Below are positions 16,951 to 25,206 of a DNA stretch of 59,029 bases, piece by piece; the stretch's first letter is position 1; every line of letters begins with the position of its first letter. The notes beneath the pieces are model-generated. The model was given only the letters and a program-made list of their open reading frames with translations. It was not told where the DNA came from and searched no databases. A program made the translations under genes and the position numbers. The stretch lies in assembly GCF_004022425.1 (NCBI RefSeq), contig NZ_RBZY01000018.1:1-59029 (forward strand), read 5' to 3'. The stretch comes from Microbacterium enclense (GTDB lineage Bacteria; Actinomycetota; Actinomycetes; Actinomycetales; Microbacteriaceae).

Positions 16951-18572
16951 CCGACACGACCCGGATGCGACCGGTCGACCCCCGACTGGTGCGATACGCC
17001 TCCGCCTCCCGCGGTTTCTTCGCGGTGAGCGCGGCGATCGTCCTCGCCCAGACGGGGGTCGTGGTCGGGTTCGCCTGGACGCTGACGTCGGCGCTCGTCG
17101 GCGCGATCGACGGGCGGCCTCTTCCGGAACTGTGGGGGTGCATCGGGGCAGCGGCATCCCTCGTCGTCCTCCGGGGACTGCTCATCGCGGCGTCCGAGCG
17201 GGTCTCGGCCCGCGGCGCCGCAGTGGCGTCCCTGCAGCTGCGAGGGCGTCTGGTCGCCGCGGTCGCCGCGCTCGGGCCGGGCTGGCTCGCCCGCCGGAAC
17301 GCCGCGTCGCTGTCGGTCACGGCCGGCCACGGACTCGAGGCCCTCGACGCGTACTTCGGGCGCTACCTCCCGCAGCTGGTCGCCACCGTCATCACGACGC
17401 CGATCCTCATCGGGGCGATCGCGCTCGCCGACCCTCTCTCCGGCCTCACGGTCGTGCTGACTCTCCCCCTCATCCCCCTGTTCATGGTGCTGATCGGTCT
17501 CGCCACCCGCACCGTGCAGAAGAGGCAGTACGGCACGCTCGGGCGCCTGGCCGCCCGGTTCGCCGACACCGTCGAAGGGCTCGGCACGCTCAAGGCGTTC
17601 GGGCGCGAGCACCGTGCCGCCGACACGATCGAAAAGGTCACGCGGGACTACAAGCGCGAGACGATGACGGTGCTGCGCGTGTCGTTCCTCTCGGGCTTCG
17701 CGCTGGAGTTCCTGGCATCCATCTCGGTCGCCATCATCGCCGTGACGATCGGCTTCCGCCTCCTCGCCGGCGACCTCAGCCTCCTGATCGGGCTCTTCGT
17801 GCTGCTGCTCGCCCCCGAGGCCTACCTGCCGCTGCGCCAGGTGGGGGTGCAGTTCCACGCGGCTTCGGAGGGGGTCGCCGCGACCGAGGAGATCTTCGAC
17901 GCGCTGGATGCCGCCCGCACCGCGCCCACGACCGATGACACCGCCCCCGTCGCCGGGGCCTCGCTCGAGCTGCGAGAGATCCGCGTCGACCGCGGCGCGC
18001 ACCGGATGCCGAGCGTGTCGCTGTCGGTGCGGCCGGGCGACGTCGTGCTCCTCACGGGTCCGAGCGGGGTGGGCAAGTCGAGCGTCGTCGCCGCGGTCCT
18101 CGGCTACGCCGATCACGACGGCGAGGTGCGCCTGGACGGGCGCGCCGTGACACACGCTCGCGGCGCGGTCGCCTGGGCCGGGCAGCGCCCGGGACTCATC
18201 TCGGGAACCATCGCGGACAACATCGCGCTCGGGTCCGACGCCGACCCGTCGGCGGTCGCGCGCGCCCTCTCCGACGCCGGTGCCGCCGAGCTCGACCCCG
18301 CCACGCCGCTCGGCGCCGGAGGCGCGGGACTGTCGGGCGGACAGGCGCAACGCGTCGCCGTCGCGCGCGCCCTCTACCGCTCCCGCACCGCCGGGGCCCG
18401 CATCCTCGTCCTCGACGAGCCGTCGAGCGCCCTGGATGCCGAGACCGAAGCGCATCTGTGGCGGACCCTCCGCGCCGAGGCCGACGCGGGCGCCGGTGTG
18501 CTGCTGGTGTCGCACCGCCCGTCGGCCCGTGAGATCGCCGATCGCGTGATCGAGCTGGGGGTGCCCGCGTGA
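16947..18572 (+). CDS. cydD: Thiol reductant ABC exporter subunit CydD
   Basis: A 541-residue fused membrane-ATPase half transporter which, with CydC, exports glutathione or cysteine-type thiols and is needed to assemble cytochrome bd. Six membrane helices fill residues ~15-290. Walker A GPSGVGKS is near 371, LSGGQAQR near 462 and LVLDEPSSALD near 488. The start used is TTG overlapping the cydB stop; the ATG at 16965 (MRPVDPRLV) is an equally plausible start. Its stop overlaps the cydC GTG start, so the four genes are one transcript. Confidence 0.95.
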   Translation: MTDTTRMRPVDPRLVRYASASRGFFAVSAAIVLAQTGVVVGFAWTLTSALVGAIDGRPLPELWGCIGAAASLVVLRGLLIAASERVSARGAAVASLQLRGRLVAAVAALGPGWLARRNAASLSVTAGHGLEALDAYFGRYLPQLVATVITTPILIGAIALADPLSGLTVVLTLPLIPLFMVLIGLATRTVQKRQYGTLGRLAARFADTVEGLGTLKAFGREHRAADTIEKVTRDYKRETMTVLRVSFLSGFALEFLASISVAIIAVTIGFRLLAGDLSLLIGLFVLLLAPEAYLPLRQVGVQFHAASEGVAATEEIFDALDAARTAPTTDDTAPVAGASLELREIRVDRGAHRMPSVSLSVRPGDVVLLTGPSGVGKSSVVAAVLGYADHDGEVRLDGRAVTHARGAVAWAGQRPGLISGTIADNIALGSDADPSAVARALSDAGAAELDPATPLGAGGAGLSGGQAQRVAVARALYRSRTAGARILVLDEPSSALDAETEAHLWRTLRAEADAGAGVLLVSHRPSAREIADRVIELGVPA

Positions 18573-20257
18573 ACAGGCGCGTGCGCGGCATCCTGACCTC
18601 CGCCCTGCCGTCGCGGCGGCGGTTCGCCCCGGCGATCCTCTCCGGGTTCGGCACCGCGGGGAGTGCCGTGGCCCTGCTTGCGGCGAGCGCGTGGCTCATC
18701 GCCCGCGCTGCCGAACAGCCCCTGGTGATGTATTTGTCCGCCGCGGTCGTCGGGGTGCGGGCGTTCGCGCTGTCGCGGGGGGTGTTCCGCTACCTCGAGC
18801 GGCTCACCGGTCATGACGCGGCGCTCGAACGCCTCGCCGGGGTCCGCGCCGACCTCGTGCGCGACCTCGTTCCGCTGGCACCCGACGGACTCGGCCGGGC
18901 CCGCCGTGGCGGGCTGCTCTCGAGCGTGGTCGACGACGTCGAGGAGCTGCAGAACCTCCCTCTCCGGGTGGTCCTGCCGCTGTCGGTCGCCGCGCTGACC
19001 TCGCTCGCCGCCGTCGTGTTCACGGCGTTCGTGTCGTGGCCCGCCGCGCTCGTGCTGCTGGTCTGCCTCGTCGCGGCGTTCGCGGTCGCGGTCGCGGTGG
19101 GGTGGGCCGCGGGTGCCCGCGCCGAGCGGGCGGTCGCACCGCTCCGGGCGGGTGTCGCCGACGCCGTGCACGACCTGATGACCAACCTGGACGTGCTCAC
19201 CGCGTACGGGGCCCTGGACACCGCGCAGGCGCGCGTGCGCGACGCCGACCTGGCCCTGCGCCGCGCGGTCGTCCGCCGTGGCGCGGCGCAAGGACTCACG
19301 TCGGGAACGGTGTCGGTGCTCGCCGGGTTCGCGTCGCTGTTCGCGCTCGCGGTAGCCGCGCCCGCCGTCACGGGCGGCACCCTGTCGGGCCCGGGGCTCG
19401 CGGTCGTCGTGCTGCTGCCGATGGCGGTGTTCGAAGTGTTCGGACCGGTGCCCCTGGCCCTCGCGTCCTGGCGCCAGGTCCGGGCCGCCGCCGAGCGCAT
19501 CGCCGACGCCGTCCCCGCAGAGATCCCCGACGGCCTCCCCGGCGCCGAACCCGCCGCCACGGGCATCGCCCCCGCCCTGGGGGACGGGCTCGAGCTCCGC
19601 GACCTTCGCGCCCACTGGCCGGCGCGTTCCGAGGCCGGCCTCGACGAGACGAGCCGGATCGACGACGTGACGCTGCGCGTCGGGGCGGGCGAACGCGTCC
19701 TCGTCACGGGCCCGAGCGGTGCGGGCAAGACGACGCTCGCGCACGCGCTGGTCCGCTTCCTCGACTACGAGGGGTCCTTCACGATCGGCGGCGTCGAGGC
19801 GCGGACGCTCGCGGGCGACGACCTCCGCCACACCATCGGTCTGGTGGAACAGACGCCTTACCTGTTCGACGAGTCGGTCCGTCAGAACCTGCTTTTCGCG
19901 CGCGACGACGCTACCGACGACGACCTCACCGCCGTCCTCGCCCGCGTCGGGCTCGACGCCTGGGTGCGCGAGCGGGGTGGGCTCGACGCGCCCGTCGGCG
20001 ACCGCGGCGGGCTCGTCTCGGGTGGTCAGGCGCAGCGCCTCGCCCTGGCCCGGGCACTGCTGCGCGATTTCCCGGTGCTCGTGCTCGATGAACCCACCGC
20101 GGGCGTCGACCCCGCGGCATCCGACGCCCTCCTCCGCGACCTCCTCGGCGCCGTCGACCGAGGGCGCGCCGTCGTGCTGGTCTCGCACGTCGACGTGCCC
20201 GACGACCTCGTCGACCGTGCGGTGCGGCTCGAGGGCGGGCGGGTGGTCGCGGGCTGA
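18569..20257 (+). CDS. cydC: Thiol reductant ABC exporter subunit CydC
   Basis: A 562-residue half transporter, partner of CydD. The N-terminal half holds the membrane domain (GFGTAGSAVALLAASAWLIARAAEQP and GVRAFALSRGVFRYLERLTGHDAALERLA, a stretch typical of CydC). Walker A GPSGAGKT is near residue 381, VSGGQAQR near 483 and VLVLDEPTAGVDP follows. The GTG start overlaps the cydD stop (GTGA). The gene converges on modC with only seven bases between stops, leaving no room for a separate terminator. Confidence 0.95.
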   Translation: MNRRVRGILTSALPSRRRFAPAILSGFGTAGSAVALLAASAWLIARAAEQPLVMYLSAAVVGVRAFALSRGVFRYLERLTGHDAALERLAGVRADLVRDLVPLAPDGLGRARRGGLLSSVVDDVEELQNLPLRVVLPLSVAALTSLAAVVFTAFVSWPAALVLLVCLVAAFAVAVAVGWAAGARAERAVAPLRAGVADAVHDLMTNLDVLTAYGALDTAQARVRDADLALRRAVVRRGAAQGLTSGTVSVLAGFASLFALAVAAPAVTGGTLSGPGLAVVVLLPMAVFEVFGPVPLALASWRQVRAAAERIADAVPAEIPDGLPGAEPAATGIAPALGDGLELRDLRAHWPARSEAGLDETSRIDDVTLRVGAGERVLVTGPSGAGKTTLAHALVRFLDYEGSFTIGGVEARTLAGDDLRHTIGLVEQTPYLFDESVRQNLLFARDDATDDDLTAVLARVGLDAWVRERGGLDAPVGDRGGLVSGGQAQRLALARALLRDFPVLVLDEPTAGVDPAASDALLRDLLGAVDRGRAVVLVSHVDVPDDLVDRAVRLEGGRVVAG

Positions 20258-20264
20258 GAAGCGG

Positions 20265-21311
20265 TCAGGATGCCGGCACGAAACGCACCCGATCCGGCGG
20301 AACCGACAGCATCACGGTGTCCCCGACCGCGACGTCGATCGCGGCGAGGGGGGCGATCTCGGCTGCGCCGAGATCCGTGACGAGCCGCACGCCGGTCGGG
20401 GTCGGCTCCACGCCGGTCACCCGCGCAGGCCACGCGTGTCCGTCCGCCGCGCCCACTCGCGCGTCAGCTGCCCGGAACACCGCGGCGAGCGCCCGTCCGT
20501 CCTCACCCGCCAGCGCCCGGGACTCGGCATCCGTCGATTCGAGGCGTGCGTCACCGCCCACCCAGGCTCCCCCGGCGGCCCGGCCCACGACGCGCTCGAG
20601 ACCCGCGATACGCGCGGCGACATCGGTGGCCGGTGCCGCGAACACCTCGCGCACGGGGCCGAGCTGGGTGGCGCGCCCGTCCTCGACGATGAGCAGTCGG
20701 TCGGCGAGGGCCGCGGCGTCCACGGCGTCGTGCGTGACCGCCACGGCTGTGACGCCGTCGAGGGCCTCCCGGAGCATCGCGCGGATCTCCCCGGCGGTCA
20801 CAGGGTCGAGCGCGACGAGGGGTTCGTCCAGCAGCACGGCGCGCGGGTTCGCGGCGAGCGCCCGCGCCACCGCCACCCGCTGCTGCTCGCCGCCCGACAG
20901 CTCGGCGGGTCGGCGCTCACCGACGCCCGGCAGCCCCACGCGCGCGAGCCACCGGTCGGCGTCGGAGCGGGCGTCGGCGGCCGCGACGCCCGCCGACCGC
21001 GGGCCGAACGCGACGTTCTCGCGCACCGACAGGTGCGGGAACAGCCGCGCATCCTGGCCGAGCAGCACGATGCCGCGGTGCATCGGATCGGTCCGCACGC
21101 GCGGACGCTCCGCGCGGTCGATCACGCGCCCGTCGAGCGAGATCTCGCCGCCGTCGAGCGCCTGGAGACCGGCGAGCGCCTCGAGGATCGTCGACTTGCC
21201 CGCGCCGCTGCGACCCATGATCGCGAGGGTCTCCCCCGGTGCGACATCGAACGCGACGTCCACCGCGAACGCCCGCCGACGCACGATGACGTGCGCGGAC
21301 AGAGCGCTCAT
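20265..21311 (-). CDS. modC: Molybdate ABC transporter ATP-binding protein
   Basis: A 348-residue ATPase of the molybdate importer. Walker A GRSGAGKS is at 33-40, LSGGEQQR at 138-145 and LLDEPLVALD at about 160-169. The last ~70 residues form a TOBE/Mop-like domain (PARVTGVEPTPTGVRLVTDLGAAEIAPLAAIDVAVGDTVMLSVPPDRVRF). Start is the ATG overlapping the modB stop; a longer in-frame reading lies inside modB and is rejected. Last gene of the regulator-modA-modB-modC operon. Confidence 0.94.
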   Translation of the reverse strand: MSALSAHVIVRRRAFAVDVAFDVAPGETLAIMGRSGAGKSTILEALAGLQALDGGEISLDGRVIDRAERPRVRTDPMHRGIVLLGQDARLFPHLSVRENVAFGPRSAGVAAADARSDADRWLARVGLPGVGERRPAELSGGEQQRVAVARALAANPRAVLLDEPLVALDPVTAGEIRAMLREALDGVTAVAVTHDAVDAAALADRLLIVEDGRATQLGPVREVFAAPATDVAARIAGLERVVGRAAGGAWVGGDARLESTDAESRALAGEDGRALAAVFRAADARVGAADGHAWPARVTGVEPTPTGVRLVTDLGAAEIAPLAAIDVAVGDTVMLSVPPDRVRFVPAS

Positions 21312-22090
21312 GCCGCACCCACCGACGGCCGCCAGCCGCGGACGAGCAGGAGCACCGCGATCGCGGCCACGAGCAGCATCAGTGCCAGCGCGACCGCAGT
21401 GCCCTGGCCGACACCGCCGCCGTTGAAGGCGGTGTAGATGGCCAACGGCATGGTCTGGGTGACGCCGGGCCGGTTGCCGGCGAAGAGCGCGGTGGCGCCG
21501 AACTCCCCGATCGCCCGCGCGAAGCACAGCACGACGCCCGCGACGATGCCGGGCGCAGCCAGTGGCAGGGTCACCCGGCGAAGGATCGTCCCCCGGGACG
21601 CGCCGAGCGAGGCCGCGGCCCGCTCGATCTCGACGCCGGTGCTGCGCAGCGCTCCCTCCACGGCCAGCACCAGGAACGGCAGGGCCACGAACACCTGCGC
21701 CAGCACGACGGCGACCGTGGTGAAGGGCAGACCGAGACCGCCGAACCAACCGTTCCGGCCGAAGAGGTACAGGAGCGCGACGCCTCCCACCATCGGCGGC
21801 AGCACGAGGGGAACGGTCACGAGGGCGCGCAGCACCGCCGCAACCCGTGGCGAGCTCCGCGCGATGAGAAGAGCGAGGGGGATGCCGACACCCGCGCAGA
21901 CGAGCGTCGCCGCCGCCCCGGTCGCCAGCGACAGCACGAGAGCCGAACGGGCGGCCTCCGAGGTGACGTCACTCCACAGCGTCGACCACTGCACCCGGGC
22001 GACGAGGGCCGTGAGGGGCACGAGGAGGAACAGCAGGCCCGCCGCCGCCGGGACGGCGAGCCAGCGCGGGATGTACCCTCGGGCGTTCAC
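21308..22090 (-). CDS. modB: Molybdate ABC transporter permease
   Basis: A 260-residue permease with six membrane helices. The conserved EAA loop reads RAAASLGASRGTILRRVTLPLAAPGIVAGVVLCFARAIGEFGAT, the final FARAIGEFGAT being diagnostic for ModB. MVGGVALLYLFGRNGWFGG matches the loop before helix four. The GTG start overlaps the modA stop (GTGA) and the stop overlaps the modC start, so translation is coupled along the operon. Confidence 0.95.
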   Translation of the reverse strand: MNARGYIPRWLAVPAAAGLLFLLVPLTALVARVQWSTLWSDVTSEAARSALVLSLATGAAATLVCAGVGIPLALLIARSSPRVAAVLRALVTVPLVLPPMVGGVALLYLFGRNGWFGGLGLPFTTVAVVLAQVFVALPFLVLAVEGALRSTGVEIERAAASLGASRGTILRRVTLPLAAPGIVAGVVLCFARAIGEFGATALFAGNRPGVTQTMPLAIYTAFNGGGVGQGTAVALALMLLVAAIAVLLLVRGWRPSVGAA

Positions 22091-22839
22091 GGCGCCCGGA
22101 ATCCGGCGTCGGAGAGGATCCGCCGACCCTCGTCGGACAGCACGAATGCCATGAACGCCGCCGCGGCTGCGGGGTTGGCGGCATCGCGCACCGCCGTGAT
22201 CGGGTACCGGTTGACGACGGCGTCGGCGCCGTCGGGGACCACCCCGTCGACATCGTCCCGCCCGGCGAGATCCGTCGCGTAGACGAGACCCGCCTGCGCG
22301 TCGCCCGCGGTGACCTTCGTGAGCACGGCCGTGACGTTCTGCTCCGCGCTGACGGGGGTCACCGACACACCCGCGTTCTGCAGAAGCGTCGCCGCGGCCG
22401 CGCCGCAGGGCACCTCCGACGCGCACAGCACCGTCGGGACACGGGCGAGGTCCGCCAGCCCCGCGACAGCGCCCGGGTTTCCCGCGGGCACGGCGATCAC
22501 GAGCGTATTGGCGGCGAACACCCGCGGGTCGAGGGCGAGATCACCGATCCCCGCCATGCTCTTCTCGTCCGCCGAGGCGAAGACGTCGGCGGGGGCGCCC
22601 TGTTGGATCTGCGTGGCGAGGGTGCGGGAGCCGTCGTACACGGTCGCGACGTCGATCTCGGGATGGGCCTGCTCGAACGACACGGCGATCTCGTCGAACG
22701 CCCGTTGCAGTGAAGCGGCCGCATACACCTCGACGGTCCCCGACACCGCGCCGGCGGATCCGGTGGGTGCGGAGGGAGCGGCGCACCCGGCGAGCGTCAG
22801 GGCGGCGGCGAGGGCGAGGATAAGACGGGGACGGCGCAC
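22087..22839 (-). CDS. modA: Molybdate-binding lipoprotein
   Basis: A 250-residue periplasmic-type binding protein anchored as a lipoprotein: signal peptide with lipobox LAGC at 16-19, then VEVYAAASLQRAFDEI, the ModA-family start of the mature domain. ATVYDGSRTLATQIQQGAPADVFASADEKSM carries the oxyanion-binding serines, and TAGDAQAGLVYATDL the second lobe. It captures molybdate (or tungstate) outside the membrane for ModBC. A perfect palindrome lies 23 bases upstream of its start, and the Mop-domain regulator precedes it by 69 bases. Confidence 0.95.
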   Translation of the reverse strand: MRRPRLILALAAALTLAGCAAPSAPTGSAGAVSGTVEVYAAASLQRAFDEIAVSFEQAHPEIDVATVYDGSRTLATQIQQGAPADVFASADEKSMAGIGDLALDPRVFAANTLVIAVPAGNPGAVAGLADLARVPTVLCASEVPCGAAAATLLQNAGVSVTPVSAEQNVTAVLTKVTAGDAQAGLVYATDLAGRDDVDGVVPDGADAVVNRYPITAVRDAANPAAAAAFMAFVLSDEGRRILSDAGFRAP

Positions 22840-22861
22840 GGGGCATCCTTTCCGCGCGCTC

Positions 22862-22877
22862 GGAGCCCGCGGGCTCC
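22862..22877. promoter_or_regulatory. Perfect palindrome upstream of modA
   Basis: GGAGCCCGCGGGCTCC, a 16-base perfect palindrome, in the 69-base gap between the Mop-domain regulator and modA. A second, weaker pair (TCTTCC at 22880-22885 and GGAAGA at 22894-22899) follows. It could be an operator of the molybdate regulator or an intercistronic hairpin. Confidence 0.5.
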
Positions 22878-22908
22878 ATTCTTCCGTATTCGAGGAAGAG
22901 ACGGGTGG

Positions 22909-23310
22909 TCAGATCCGCTCGCGCGGGGTCTCGACGGTGACGACGGTGGCCTTGACGGATGCCACGGCGAGGGCGCCCGGCTCGAGCCCGAGTTCTTCGG
23001 CGGCCTCGGCGGACATCAGCGACACCACGCGGTGCGGACCGCACTGAAGGTCGACCTGGGCCATGACCCCGTCGATGCGCACGCGGGTGACGATCCCCAC
23101 GAAGCGGTTGCGCGCGCTCGAGGAGGCCCCGGTGGGGTCGTCGGGCTCATCCGCGAGGGCGACGGCGCGGGCCGCGAGCGCCTCGCCGGGGATCTCCGCG
23201 GGCGTGGTGCCCGTGGTCGGCAGCAGACCCTGATCGATCCACCGGCGGACCGTGTCGTCGCTGACTCCGAGCAGTCGCGCGGCCTGCGCGATGCGGAACG
23301 TGTGCGGCAT
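22909..23310 (-). CDS. Molybdate-responsive regulator: excisionase-type HTH plus Mop/TOBE domain
   Basis: A 133-residue protein. Residues 1-30 (MPHTFRIAQAARLLGVSDDTVRRWIDQGLL) form a MerR/excisionase-type helix-turn-helix. Residues ~68-130 (NRFVGIVTRVRIDGVMAQVDLQCGPHRVVSLMSAEAAEELGLEPGALAVASVKATVVTVETP) form one Mop/TOBE domain, which binds molybdate. Classical ModE has a LysR-like HTH and two Mop domains; this compact form is found in actinobacteria beside mod genes. Located just upstream of modABC on the same strand and divergent from moaA (70-base gap), it probably senses molybdate and controls one or both operons. Confidence 0.85.
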   Translation of the reverse strand: MPHTFRIAQAARLLGVSDDTVRRWIDQGLLPTTGTTPAEIPGEALAARAVALADEPDDPTGASSSARNRFVGIVTRVRIDGVMAQVDLQCGPHRVVSLMSAEAAEELGLEPGALAVASVKATVVTVETPRERI

Positions 23311-23380
23311 GTCATGACCGTATCGCCGCGGCGGTCGATGCGGCGACCCCGGACCGTCGCTGCTCGCCTAGGCTCGACCC

Positions 23381-24436
23381 ATGGATGCCGTGCGCGAGAC
23401 CGGAGCACCCCGCGACGGCGGTCTGCTCGACCGGTTCGGCCGCGTCGCCCGCGACCTGCGCGTGTCGGTGATCGACAAGTGCAACCTGCGCTGCACGTAC
23501 TGCATGCCGGCCGAGGGACTGCCTTGGATGCCGCAGCAGCAGCTGATGACGGGCGAGGAGATCGCCCGCATCGTGCGGGTCGCCGTGCGCGCCCTCGGCG
23601 CGGAGGAACTGCGATTGACCGGCGGCGAGCCGCTCGTGCGCAAAGACCTCGAGGACATCATCGCCCGCATCCGCTTCGACCACCCCGACCTGCCGATCGC
23701 GATGACCACGAACGCCGTCGGCCTCGACCGCCGCGCACAGGCGCTCAAGGACGCGGGGCTCACGCGCCTCAACGCCTCCCTCGACACGCTGCACCCCGAG
23801 ACCTTTGCCGAGCTGACCCGCCGCCCGCACCTCGACAAGGTCCTCGCGGGACTCGACGCCGCCCAGGCCGCCGGCCTCGGTCCGATCAAGATCAACGCGG
23901 TCCTGCTGCGCGGGATCAACGACACCGAGGTCGTCCCGCTCGTGGACTGGGCCGTCACCCACGGGTACGAGATGCGCTTCATCGAGGACATGCCCCTCGA
24001 CGGCGATCGGTCGTGGACAGAGACGCAGGTGATCGCCGCACGCGAGATCCGCGCGGCGCTCGAGGAAGCGTTCGACCTCGCCCCCGACCCGCGGGGCCGA
24101 GGGGCCGCACCGGCCGAACGCTGGGAGGTGCGGCGCCGCGGCGACCGTACCCTGGCCGGGCACGTCGGCATCATCTCCTCGGTGACCGAGCCCTTCTGCG
24201 CCGCCTGCACACGCACGCGGGTCACCGCCGACGGCCGCATCCGTTCGTGCCTGTTCTCGCACGAGGAGACCGACCTGCTGACGGCTCTCCGCGACGGCGC
24301 GAGTGACGCCGACCTCGCCCAGATCTGGCGGGATGCCATGTGGCAGAAGCCCCGCGCGCACGGCTCCGACCGCGTCGGCCTGGCGCGTGCCGACTTCGTC
24401 CAGCCGGAGCGCACGATGAGCGCGATCGGCGGATGA
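23381..24436 (+). CDS. moaA: GTP 3',8-cyclase
   Basis: A 351-residue radical SAM enzyme that, with MoaC, turns GTP into cyclic pyranopterin monophosphate, the first step of molybdenum cofactor synthesis. The SAM cluster motif is C34-x3-C38-x2-C41 (CNLRCTYC); the second, GTP-binding cluster is formed by cysteines of EPFCAACTRTRVTADGRIRSC near residues 273-290. The C-terminal Gly-Gly (SAIGG) needed for activity is present. It opens the + strand Mo operon, and its stop overlaps the next start (ATGA). Confidence 0.97.
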   Translation: MDAVRETGAPRDGGLLDRFGRVARDLRVSVIDKCNLRCTYCMPAEGLPWMPQQQLMTGEEIARIVRVAVRALGAEELRLTGGEPLVRKDLEDIIARIRFDHPDLPIAMTTNAVGLDRRAQALKDAGLTRLNASLDTLHPETFAELTRRPHLDKVLAGLDAAQAAGLGPIKINAVLLRGINDTEVVPLVDWAVTHGYEMRFIEDMPLDGDRSWTETQVIAAREIRAALEEAFDLAPDPRGRGAAPAERWEVRRRGDRTLAGHVGIISSVTEPFCAACTRTRVTADGRIRSCLFSHEETDLLTALRDGASDADLAQIWRDAMWQKPRAHGSDRVGLARADFVQPERTMSAIGG

Positions 24437-25206
24437 GGCCGCTCGTCGAGCCGGTGGCATCCCTCGCCCCCGAAGAACTCATCCGCACGGCCCGCCACGC
24501 CGTCCTCGCCGGGATCGGCGAAGAAGGACAGCGGCGTCTCGCCGCGGCCCGGATCGCGGTGGTGGGTGCGGGGGGCCTGGGGTCCCCCGTGCTGCTCGCC
24601 CTCGCCGCCGCGGGCGTCGGCGAACTGGTCGTGATCGACGACGACGTGGTCGAGCGCACCAACCTGCAGCGCCAGCTGATGCACCGGGTGGAGGACATCG
24701 GCCAACCGAAGACGCAGTCCGCCGCCCGGGCGATCCGCGACCTCTCCCCGCTCACGCGCGTTCGCGAGGAAACTGTCCGCCTCACGCCCGACAACGCCCG
24801 CGCGCTCCTCGGCGACGCGCACGTCGTCATCGACGGCAGCGACACGTTCGACACCCGCAGCGCCGTGGCTTCCGCGACCGACGAGCTCGGGATGCCACTG
24901 GTGTGGGGCGCCGTGCAGGAGTGGTCGGCGCAGGCCACCGTGTTCTGGTCACGGCCGCCCGAGGGGCACGCCCCCGTGACGCTCGGCGATGTCTTCCCGC
25001 CCGACTCCGTCGGCGAGCCGCCGACGTGCGCGCAGGTGGGCGTGCTCGGCGCGCTGTGCGTCCAGGTGGGCGGACTGCTCGCCACCGAGGCGGTCAAGCT
25101 CGTCACCGGCGCCGGCGAGCCGCTCCTCGGCCGCCTCGTCGTCATCGACGCGCTGCGCGCCCGCCAGGACGTCATCCCCCTTGCCGGAAGGACCCCGCGT
25201 GTCTGA
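24433..25206 (+). CDS. moeB: ThiF/MoeB-family adenylyltransferase lacking zinc motifs
   Basis: A 257-residue E1-like enzyme expected to adenylate the C-terminal Gly-Gly of MoaD. RIAVVGAGGLGSPVLLALAAAGVGELVVIDDDVVERTNLQRQ (residues ~37-78) is the nucleotide-binding core, VVIDGSDTFDTR the aspartate motif, and TCAQVGVLG holds the conserved cysteine. Unlike E. coli MoeB it has neither CxxC pair of the structural zinc site and lacks the C-terminal rhodanese domain of MOCS3-like proteins. Sits between moaA and moeA with overlapping ends, supporting the molybdopterin role. Confidence 0.88.
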   Translation: MRPLVEPVASLAPEELIRTARHAVLAGIGEEGQRRLAAARIAVVGAGGLGSPVLLALAAAGVGELVVIDDDVVERTNLQRQLMHRVEDIGQPKTQSAARAIRDLSPLTRVREETVRLTPDNARALLGDAHVVIDGSDTFDTRSAVASATDELGMPLVWGAVQEWSAQATVFWSRPPEGHAPVTLGDVFPPDSVGEPPTCAQVGVLGALCVQVGGLLATEAVKLVTGAGEPLLGRLVVIDALRARQDVIPLAGRTPRV

